From the NCBI GenBank assembly GCA_026986085.1, contig JALSPE010000108.1, forward strand, positions 1-9,694: DNA of 9,694 bases, written 5' to 3'. Within the stretch, counting starts at the first letter, position 1. Every line of letters begins with the position of its first letter. The DNA comes from Campylobacteraceae bacterium (lineage in GTDB: Bacteria; Campylobacterota; Campylobacteria; Campylobacterales; Sulfurovaceae). Of the stretch, positions 1 through 6,347 are shown one piece after another. The notes under the pieces were generated by a model. That model did no database searches and was not told the origin of the DNA. It saw only the letters and a list, made by a program, of their open reading frames with translations. Position numbers and translations under genes: made by a program.

Positions 1-2564
1 GTTGTAGTAGTTGCATTTGCATCTCCACTCAACTTAACAGTTACACCTTTTACTCCACTCTCATTAGCATCTTGAATACCATTCTTATTTGCATCTTCCC
101 ATACTTTGTCTCCTAGGCAGTATGTAGCTATTGGCTTTGGTGCAAAACCAAAATCAAATGTGTGATTATTTATACCATATCTATCTACATCAGATGACTC
201 AACAGTTGCATCAGCATTAACTCCACTAGCTACACCATCACTATCATTACTATTTTCTAATCCACCTTGACCTGTTACATTAGACTTTGTTAATACATAG
301 TCACTTAAAGCACTCTGTTTATTTGCACCACTAATATTTGGAACTCTTACTGTATAACTCTGGTTTGGTAATATACTTAATGCATATCTCCTACTGTCAC
401 TATCTGTTCCAGATGCTTTTGTTGTATCACTAGAGAAGATATAGTTACCATTATCATCTGTTGTAGCTTTTGCTATAACAGCACCATTAGCATCTAGCAA
501 CTCAACTTCAACTCCTGAAATTCCATTTTCTCCCTCATCTTGAACACCATTGCCATTTTTATCAAACCAAACTCTATTTCCTATCTCTATTGGAGGATTA
601 GGAGTAATTAACTCAACATCTCCTATACCCATACCTTTTGTAATTAAATCATTATTTGATACTTGATATTGATTTACTCTTTTACCTCTATTATCTTTAG
701 CACTATTTGTATTATACCACTGTAAACCTTGACTAAAATAACCTATGATTGGATCATAAACTGTAGATATAACTTCCGAAGCACCTGGAAGTATAACTAC
801 AGAACCCAATGAATTCTCTACATGGTGTGCCTCTTCATCATAATCATACTTGCTTGAGTAATCTTGATAGTAAAACTCACCAACCCCTGCTGGTCCATCA
901 TCAATTTTAAATCTATCATCTGGAACATCTCCATCTAATCTATTATCAGAATCAATAACACAACCACTATTACCCTCTACAACATAGCCATTAGCAGTAT
1001 TACAAATATGTAATATATCTCCTGCCGAATCAACTGTATATGATTTAGTGGCGAATGAAGTTTTTGTCGAATAATTACCATAATCTAACTGTAAAGTAAA
1101 TCTATCTAATAATCCTACAACTATATCTCCATTTGTATCGAAACTTAAATCACTAAGTATTGGTTGTGGACAAGCAGCCTCTTTTCCAGCTGCATTTGCA
1201 TCTAATACTTCCCCAAAATCATCCCAGTTATCACCCCATCTATTCCAATTACTCGTAGAACCCAATCCGCAAGTTCCAATAGTTACATTATAAACTGAAT
1301 TTTCTCTTGAATATGTTAGAGGAAAATCCACAACCTTTTTAAAACTTAATGTATTGGTGCTTTTTGGATCAAACTCCATAATATAAGCATGAACTTTGCT
1401 ACTATCATCTCCACCATCACATACTGCCCCAACATAACCTTTGCTATTATTAAAAGCCAATCCCCAAGGTCTATACTCTCCATTACAAGTAGGTAAACTT
1501 GAAAAATCAATCTTATAGTGAGAAATCAAATTGCTATCTACTTTTGAGCCATCATTAGGTAAACTATTTATATCACTTGCATCAATACGAATTAAACTTT
1601 TTTGATTTAAGTTTACAACCCATAAGTATTTATCACCCTCACTATCAATATCACCAAACCCAACTTTACCAACTTTAGCAAATGCATCAACATCATATGA
1701 TGATGGCTTAGATTTATCAGTAGATAAAGCATAAGGGTGCTTATCATCTACTGCTGCACTTATTATCTCTCTTTTTACACTACCTAAATCAATAACTCCA
1801 CCATCTCCAGATACTGGAGTTATTCCATTAAGAGTAAATCCTCCTTTGTAAACTCCATTTACTGTCCCATTATAATCTATAGCATAGATACCATCTACAA
1901 CAACATCTTTTACTCCACTATCAGTTGCAGCTCTTGCAAACTCACCCAAACCTTGATGTCTTTTTAAAACAGCAGCGGTATAAACATATCCACTACTTCT
2001 TAGATATGCAGAACCCCATACTGTTCCTACTTTAGAAAATTGTGCATCAATATGTGGTGCAGGATTTTGAGTATATGAGGCATTAGCATCACCTTTTGCA
2101 GTATAAGGCATAGATACAAATCCATACTCATTCTTACCCTCTGATGCTCCAGCTCTCATAGCAGATATAGCCAATGCTACTCTATCTTTACCTGGATTAT
2201 ATTTCAGTGTATCAAATAGTGCAAAATTTGCAACTGCTCCATCTGAAACAAATTGAACCTCTGTTTTACTACTATTACCATCTACACTTGGAGTTAAATT
2301 TGAACTCCAATTGCTAAACTCTATACGATAATCTCCTGAAGAAGTATTTAAGCTATAGCTACCACTACTATCAGTAGTTGCATCTGCAACAGAACTACCA
2401 CCTTTAAAAGCTGTAACTTTAACCCCAGATATTGCATTCTCTCCAATATCTTTAACTCCATTAAGATTATAATCTTCAAATACTACACCTGTAATATTTG
2501 AATAACCAACTGCTGTAAAAGCAACAATCGACAAAAGAGTCTTTGTTTTACATAATATTCTCAT
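1..2564 (-). CDS. Secreted SdrD B-like domain protein with central beta-propeller-like region (3' end outside window)
   Basis: The frame is open from an ATG at 2564 to the window edge: 854 codons, no stop. An AAAGG ribosome site lies 7 bases upstream. Residues 1-22 form a signal peptide (basic start, LLSIVAFTAVG core), so the product is exported. Three SdrD B-like domains are visible, each with an Asp/Asn/Gly-rich, probably calcium-binding signature: residues about 24-95 (DYNLNGVKD), 659-790 (IGNRVWFDKNGNGVQDEGE) and from 816 (LGDKVWEDANKNGIQD). Between them, residues about 100-650 resemble the propeller-like module that precedes SdrD B domains in some large bacterial surface proteins, including CNGEYRPWGLAF (Cys360), a GFGDID..DKYLWVVNL stretch near 300, and HHVENSLGSVVILPG near 580. 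SdrD B domains usually act as rigid stalks in adhesins. The anchor or sorting signal would be at the missing C terminus. Adhesion is inferred; the domain calls are fairly secure. Confidence 0.85.
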   Translation of the reverse strand, partial: MRILCKTKTLLSIVAFTAVGYSNITGVVFEDYNLNGVKDIGENAISGVKVTAFKGGSSVADATTDSSGSYSLNTSSGDYRIEFSNWSSNLTPSVDGNSSKTEVQFVSDGAVANFALFDTLKYNPGKDRVALAISAMRAGASEGKNEYGFVSMPYTAKGDANASYTQNPAPHIDAQFSKVGTVWGSAYLRSSGYVYTAAVLKRHQGLGEFARAATDSGVKDVVVDGIYAIDYNGTVNGVYKGGFTLNGITPVSGDGGVIDLGSVKREIISAAVDDKHPYALSTDKSKPSSYDVDAFAKVGKVGFGDIDSEGDKYLWVVNLNQKSLIRIDASDINSLPNDGSKVDSNLISHYKIDFSSLPTCNGEYRPWGLAFNNSKGYVGAVCDGGDDSSKVHAYIMEFDPKSTNTLSFKKVVDFPLTYSRENSVYNVTIGTCGLGSTSNWNRWGDNWDDFGEVLDANAAGKEAACPQPILSDLSFDTNGDIVVGLLDRFTLQLDYGNYSTKTSFATKSYTVDSAGDILHICNTANGYVVEGNSGCVIDSDNRLDGDVPDDRFKIDDGPAGVGEFYYQDYSSKYDYDEEAHHVENSLGSVVILPGASEVISTVYDPIIGYFSQGLQWYNTNSAKDNRGKRVNQYQVSNNDLITKGMGIGDVELITPNPPIEIGNRVWFDKNGNGVQDEGENGISGVEVELLDANGAVIAKATTDDNGNYIFSSDTTKASGTDSDSRRYALSILPNQSYTVRVPNISGANKQSALSDYVLTKSNVTGQGGLENSNDSDGVASGVNADATVESSDVDRYGINNHTFDFGFAPKPIATYCLGDKVWEDANKNGIQDANESGVKGVTVKLSGDANATTT

Positions 2565-2746
2565 AAATATACCTTTATAATTTGAGATTTTCCAAAAAAT
2601 GGATAACTTTATAAAGACATTTTATATACATATTTATTAAGATAGGTTTAAAAGTAGCCATATTTTATATATTTTATTAAAATTAATTTCATTTTAATAG
2701 TTTTTTGTAAAATATATTTAAATTTGTAAGTAGCAAACATAAGAAA

Positions 2747-2771
2747 GGGTATCTAAATTTATTAGATACCC
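2747..2771 (-). terminator. Rho-independent terminator downstream of the LysR gene
   Basis: A perfect 10-bp inverted repeat (gggtatctaa / ttagataccc) encloses a 5-base loop. Read on the minus strand it lies 32 bases past the LysR stop codon and is followed by TTTCTT, a modest U-rich tail. The plus-strand side has no T run. It should separate LysR transcription from the SdrD-type gene that follows in the same direction. The remaining bases to 2565 are very AT-rich and must hold the promoter of that gene; several TATAAA/TATTAA-like boxes occur and none stands out. Confidence 0.7.
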
Positions 2772-2802
2772 ATTGAAGAAAATTCCTAATTAATAGATAA
2801 CT

Positions 2803-3717
2803 TTAAGAACAAGCTACGCAACCCTTTTTCTTCATTGCATCTTGTATCATCTCTTTTGAAAATTCATATAGTTTTTCAAAAAGTTCACTCTTATATTTAT
2901 CTTTATTATATATTGCATAAAAATTTCTTGTGCATTTAAAACTTTTAACATCTACTTTAAACATAGAACCACTCTCTATCTCATTATGCACTGCTAATAT
3001 AGACAGGCAACTAATTGGTTTTTTACTAAGCAATAGACTCTTAATAGATTCAGTATGTCCTAAAGATAAAAATATATTTAACTTAACATTTTTGGGCTTA
3101 ATATAGTTTAAGAATACCGCTCTTGTTCCACTACCCTCCTCTCTTAAAACCCATCTATAATCTGCAATCTCTTTTAAAGTTACCTTTTTATCTCTTATCT
3201 CTTCATTAGAGCTAACAACTACAAGTTCATCTTGTCCAATAACCTCTTTTATAATATCGCTATCTTCTACTTCTCCCTCTATAAAACCCATATCTATCTT
3301 TCCCTCTTTTACAAGAGTTACGATATCTTTTGTATTACCCTCTTTTAACTCAATATTTACATTTGGATATCTACTCATATAATCACATACAATAGATGGC
3401 ATTAAATAATCTATAATTGTTGTGCTAGCACCTACTCTTACACTACCTTTATCTTCGCTATTTTTAAACTCTGTCTCTATATCTTTAAGATTTTTATATA
3501 TTGGCATAACTGCCTGATAGAAGCTTCTACCGACCTCATTTAACATAAGTTTTTTATTTATCCTATCAAAAAGCTGTTTGCCTATTGTTGTCTCTAACTC
3601 TTTAATAGACATTGATACAGCCGATTGGCTTAAATTTAAATCTTTTGCTACTTTTGTTAAATTCTCTAAATTTACTACTTTTAAAAATATCTCTATTTGT
3701 CTAATTGAAATACTCAT
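2803..3717 (-). CDS. LysR-type transcriptional regulator, CysL/CbbR-like, with C-terminal CVAC
   Basis: This 304-residue protein has the full LysR layout. An N-terminal winged helix-turn-helix covers residues 1-65 (recognition region around LSQSAVSMSIKELE, residues 29-42), followed by a linker helix and a periplasmic-binding-like effector domain from about 92 to 290. The REEGSGTR motif near residue 193 is typical of the CysL/CbbR-like branch, whose members often answer to sulfur or carbon metabolites. The start is supported by AGGA seven bases upstream of the ATG. The gene is divergent from the NifS-like gene across 369 bp, the usual geometry for a LysR regulator controlling its neighbour, so regulation of that pair is a reasonable inference. 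An oddity is the extreme C terminus, KKKGCVACS, which adds a Cys300-x-x-Cys303 pair beyond the normal fold that could bind metal or sense redox state. The effector is unknown. Confidence 0.93.
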   Translation of the reverse strand: MSISIRQIEIFLKVVNLENLTKVAKDLNLSQSAVSMSIKELETTIGKQLFDRINKKLMLNEVGRSFYQAVMPIYKNLKDIETEFKNSEDKGSVRVGASTTIIDYLMPSIVCDYMSRYPNVNIELKEGNTKDIVTLVKEGKIDMGFIEGEVEDSDIIKEVIGQDELVVVSSNEEIRDKKVTLKEIADYRWVLREEGSGTRAVFLNYIKPKNVKLNIFLSLGHTESIKSLLLSKKPISCLSILAVHNEIESGSMFKVDVKSFKCTRNFYAIYNKDKYKSELFEKLYEFSKEMIQDAMKKKGCVACS

Positions 3718-3903
3718 AATTAAATCCTATTATTTTTTTTATTCTATAATAATATCAAAAAAAAACGATAATACTCTAAAATATATCAATTATTTTTATT
3801 TAACCATAATTCTCAACACAATTTTCAAAATTACAAATACTATTTCTAATATCACATAACTGCTATTTAAGTTTACATAAAGCTATTTCATAGTAATCTC
3901 AAT
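3718..3903. promoter_or_regulatory. Divergent promoter region between the LysR and NifS-like genes
   Basis: This non-coding AT-rich stretch is the left half of a 369-bp gap; the palindromic element at 3904-4064 fills most of the rest. A plus-strand TATAAT at 3745-3750 sits behind a T-rich tract and overlaps a minus-strand TATTAT (3746-3751), which is 28 bases from the LysR start codon. Either or both may be -10 boxes. LysR-type operators (T-N11-A) cannot be told from chance at this base composition. No convincing gene is seen; a 93-codon plus-strand frame running through here begins inside the LysR gene antisense and has low-complexity Ile/Asn/Lys composition. Confidence 0.35.
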
Positions 3904-4064
3904 AGACTTCTTGCAAAACTCATGAATTGAGAATATTTTTTAGTGTATATTAGATAATATTTTATATCTTTGAAGGACTAGCCTTAGCTAATTCAAAAAG
4001 ATAAAGAATGAAAGATGATGTGCAATAAATAATATGCTCTTTCATTGAGTTTTGAAAGAAGTCT
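3904..4064. mobile_element. Putative MITE: 161-bp palindromic element with 19-bp terminal inverted repeats
   Basis: The left end agacttcttgcaaaactca (3904-3922) and right end tgagttttgaaagaagtct (4046-4064) are inverted repeats matching at 18 of 19 bases. Pairing continues inward with one bulge and scattered mismatches, including gaga-atatt against its counterpart near 4021-4040, and ends in a hairpin at 3966-4002 (atctt-tgaa..tagc / gcta..ttca..aagat, loop ctta) centred on the midpoint of the element. Both outer flanks read AAT (3901-3903 and 4065-4067), a possible 3-bp target duplication; a TA duplication with ends one base shorter fits equally well. There is no coding capacity, so it would be a non-autonomous element mobilised by a transposase elsewhere. 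The right end lies 22 bases before the NifS-like ATG. The alternative is a long structured leader of host origin. Confidence 0.65.
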
Positions 4065-4086
4065 AATATAGAAAAAAAGGGGCGTT

Positions 4087-5259
4087 ATGGCAATTTTATT
4101 AAATAGCAATATCGTAACACCAACATCAAAAAATGTATTAGAGGCAATGGAGCCTTTTTTAGATAAAGCAATAGATTTAAATGTTACAACAAAAGAGAGC
4201 CAAAAAGCATTAAAAGCTTATAAAGAGGCAATAGATAAAATCTATCGCTCTATTAATGCAAAAGATGAAGATACTATTGTATTAACCTCATCAACAAATG
4301 AGGCAACTAGCCAACTTTTTCTATCTGTTTATCTAAAATATATATTAACAGGCAGAAAAAACTCTATTATTATCTCGCAAAGAGCATCTATCGATGAGAT
4401 AAGAGCTGCAAGATTTTTAGAGTCTCAAGGGTGCAGAGTTCATAGAATTCCTGTAACAGTAGATGGAACAATAGATATAGAGATATTTAGAGAATATGTA
4501 AATAGCAAAACAGCTCTAGTATCTATTGCCTTAGTAGATGATGAGAGTGGAGTAATCCAACCAATAGAAGAGATAGCCTCAATATGTAAATTTGCAGATG
4601 CTCCACTATATGTTAATGCAAAAGATGCTATGGGTAGAATTCCTATAGATATGCAACGAGATGAAGTTAGCTATCTTAGCTTTTGCTCCGATAATATAGA
4701 AGGACCAAAAGATATCGCAGCTTTATATATTAGAGATAAATCTCAAGAAATTATGCCTATTATTTTTGGACAAGATAGTGAGCAAGCATCTCTTAGAGCT
4801 ATGCCAAAAGATATAGCAAAAGTTATTGGTTTTGGAAAAGCAGTTGAAGAGATAGTAGATTCATTAGATTTTGAAGTAGAAGATATTAGAGAACTCAGAG
4901 ACGAGTTTGAGCAAGAGTTACTAAAAATAGATAACTCTTACTCTCTTGCACCTTGGGCTCTTAGAGTTCCAACAATCTCTATTATGGCATTTGAAGGTGT
5001 TCACTCATCTATGCTTATAGATAAATTGGCACAAAAAGATATAGTTGCCTACTCTTTTTCTAAATTTAATACCAGAAACTTTGAAAGAGTCAGCTTAGTA
5101 GAAATTGCTGCCTTAAATAACTCTTTAAAACACTGCACAATAGGCTTTAGTCTAGCCTCTTACACAACAAAAGAGCAGTTAGATGAAGCATTAAAAGTTA
5201 TTAAAGAGTCTATATCTGAAATTAGAGAAATTAGTGCATGTAACAAGGAGCAAAAATGA
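4087..5259 (+). CDS. NifS-like class V aminotransferase fold protein lacking cysteine desulfurase active-site residues
   Basis: This 390-residue protein is collinear with campylobacterotal NifS (about 400 residues). Family landmarks survive: AMEPFL near the start, TALVSIALVDDESGVIQPI near 142, GRIPIDM near 183, EGPKDIAALYI near 205 and the C-terminal TIGFSLASYTTKEQ. The chemistry does not. The PLP lysine (SAHK in the family) is Asn203 in SFCSDN. The histidine over the cofactor is Arg99, the Asp and Gln binding PLP are Asn177 and Asp180, and the loop normally carrying the catalytic cysteine (SSGSAC) reads SFSKFNT with Phe327 at that place. The RSGT phosphate loop is also gone (LRAMP). It should neither bind PLP covalently nor form a persulfide in the usual way. 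AAGGGG precedes the ATG, and the stop overlaps the next start. I infer a pseudoenzyme serving as a binding partner or sensor; it may be annotated as cysteine desulfurase in error. Confidence 0.9.
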   Translation: MAILLNSNIVTPTSKNVLEAMEPFLDKAIDLNVTTKESQKALKAYKEAIDKIYRSINAKDEDTIVLTSSTNEATSQLFLSVYLKYILTGRKNSIIISQRASIDEIRAARFLESQGCRVHRIPVTVDGTIDIEIFREYVNSKTALVSIALVDDESGVIQPIEEIASICKFADAPLYVNAKDAMGRIPIDMQRDEVSYLSFCSDNIEGPKDIAALYIRDKSQEIMPIIFGQDSEQASLRAMPKDIAKVIGFGKAVEEIVDSLDFEVEDIRELRDEFEQELLKIDNSYSLAPWALRVPTISIMAFEGVHSSMLIDKLAQKDIVAYSFSKFNTRNFERVSLVEIAALNNSLKHCTIGFSLASYTTKEQLDEALKVIKESISEIREISACNKEQK

Positions 5260-6203
5260 GCAAAGATTCAATTCTTCCACAAGTTAGAGAAAACTTTAAA
5301 TTAGACTCCCTAATTAACAGACCTCAAAATTTAGGAGAAATCACACCCCAAGAACTAAAAGAGTTAAATGCAAAACTATTTACATATAGTTATGGCTCTT
5401 GTGATAGTGGGTTAAAAATAGATATCTTTTGGGCAATTAACGATGAAGAACGCATAGTAGATTGTAAATTAAAAATATTTGGAGAGAGCGAATTAATTGC
5501 TGTTGCATCAATTGCAGGGCTTATCTCTAAAAATAAAACTCCAGATGAGATACTGAATTTAAAAGAGAAGGGCTTAGAGTATTTTTTAAGAGAAAATCCA
5601 AATAAAGCAGCACTTCCTAAAAGTATGAAATTTTTAACAAATGTTATGATAGATGCCCTCTATCTTACTGCAAAAGCTTATAAAGGTGAAACTCAAGAGA
5701 GCGAAGTAGTAGATAGCTTTACAGGAGTTACCAAAGAGTTTATAAAAGATACTATAAAGCGTTTTGAAATTAATAATTTAGAAGATTTAGTAGATTACAC
5801 AAGAGCTGGAGCATACGATAAGAGTTGCCAATATGTAGGTGCAGGAGATAGCCCATCTAATCTATATTTAGATTCTATATTAAGAGAAACACTTGATGAA
5901 ATAGATGCACAAAAAAAGAGCCAGTTAGAAGTAACTGATAAACCATTTAAAGAGATGAGTCCAGATGAAAAAAGAGCAGCAATCGAAGTTATAATAGATA
6001 GACACATTCGCCATATGTTAGTTATGGATGGTGGAGATATGGAAATTTTAGATATTAAAGATAATGGTGAAAATACAGATATATATATTAGATATCTAGG
6101 CGCATGTAATGGCTGCGCAAGTGCTAGCACAGGAACACTATTTGCAATAGAGGGTATGTTAAAACAAAAACTTGATGAAAATATAAGAGTTGTTCCACTC
6201 TAA
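5256..6203 (+). CDS. NifU-like protein: degenerate IscU and [2Fe-2S] domains, intact C-terminal Nfu domain
   Basis: The 315-residue protein keeps the three-part NifU order. The IscU-like scaffold (about 8-150) retains Cys49 in GSCDS, but the second ligand cysteine is Glu77 (IFGES) and the third is replaced around Thr128. The central ferredoxin-like segment (about 155-195; KDTIKR..LEDLVDYTRAGA is clearly homologous) has VDS where NifU has CxC, and only Cys191 remains near the second pair, so a normal [2Fe-2S] site cannot form. The Nfu domain (about 235-315) is well conserved, with MDGGDMEILDI and GACNGC (Cys284, Cys287), which in Nfu proteins binds a bridging [4Fe-4S] cluster between two subunits. 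AAGGAG lies six bases before the ATG, and ATGA overlap with the NifS-like gene implies coupled translation. I infer an Fe-S carrier or partner protein rather than a general assembly scaffold. Confidence 0.9.
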   Translation: MSKDSILPQVRENFKLDSLINRPQNLGEITPQELKELNAKLFTYSYGSCDSGLKIDIFWAINDEERIVDCKLKIFGESELIAVASIAGLISKNKTPDEILNLKEKGLEYFLRENPNKAALPKSMKFLTNVMIDALYLTAKAYKGETQESEVVDSFTGVTKEFIKDTIKRFEINNLEDLVDYTRAGAYDKSCQYVGAGDSPSNLYLDSILRETLDEIDAQKKSQLEVTDKPFKEMSPDEKRAAIEVIIDRHIRHMLVMDGGDMEILDIKDNGENTDIYIRYLGACNGCASASTGTLFAIEGMLKQKLDENIRVVPL

Positions 6204-6204
6204 A

Positions 6205-6256
6205 TTATTACCACACCAACTAAATACTCTGAAAATTCAGAGTATTGGGATAATAA
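6205..6256. repeat. Nested inverted repeat after the NifU-like gene, possible weak terminator
   Basis: The core is aatactctgaa (6223-6233) and its exact complement ttcagagtatt (6236-6246). Outer arms ttatta-cc (6205-6212) and gg-taataa (6248-6256) can pair around it, allowing for a bulge. It starts two bases past the stop codon, as a terminator would, but no T run follows on either strand. It may therefore be an mRNA 3'-end stabiliser, a weak terminator or a protein-binding palindrome upstream of the formate dehydrogenase gene. Confidence 0.5.
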
Positions 6257-6306
6257 CTAAACTTTTAATAAGGCAAAATCTCACATTCAATAACCTCTAA
6301 TCTAAC

Positions 6307-6323
6307 TTTAAGTATTTTATGTA
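6307..6323 (+). promoter_or_regulatory. Possible promoter of the formate dehydrogenase-yraN transcript
   Basis: TTTAAG (6308-6313) followed closely by TATGTA (6318-6323) resembles the TTTAAG-TATAAT style of Campylobacter housekeeping promoters, but the -10 box is imperfect. Transcription would begin about 5-10 bases before the AAAAGG ribosome site at 6335-6340. If it is not used, the gene would depend on read-through from the NifS/NifU-like pair. Confidence 0.35.
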
Positions 6324-6347
6324 AAAATGTAAATAAAAGGTTTAATT

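Noticed and set aside
1..2564. CRISPR array or tandem DNA repeats in the Ser/Thr/Asn-rich gene
   Set aside because: The repetition is at protein-domain level (diverged SdrD B modules); no evenly spaced identical DNA repeats are seen.
3768..3793. ATAAT-N16-ATTAT inverted repeat as a LysR operator
   Set aside because: Arms of five A/T bases arise often by chance at this composition, and the spacing does not match the usual T-N11-A core.
3578..3859. 93-codon plus-strand open frame
   Set aside because: It starts antisense inside the LysR gene and continues into AT-rich intergenic DNA, has low-complexity composition, and no ribosome site or recognisable motif.
4087..5259. NifS-like gene as a decaying pseudogene
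   Set aside because: No stop or frameshift occurs in 390 codons, the ribosome site and four-base coupling to the next gene are intact, and scaffold residues of the fold are retained.
5795..6130. 111-codon minus-strand open frame
   Set aside because: It is antisense to the strongly conserved Nfu domain of the NifU-like protein and is explained as its complement.
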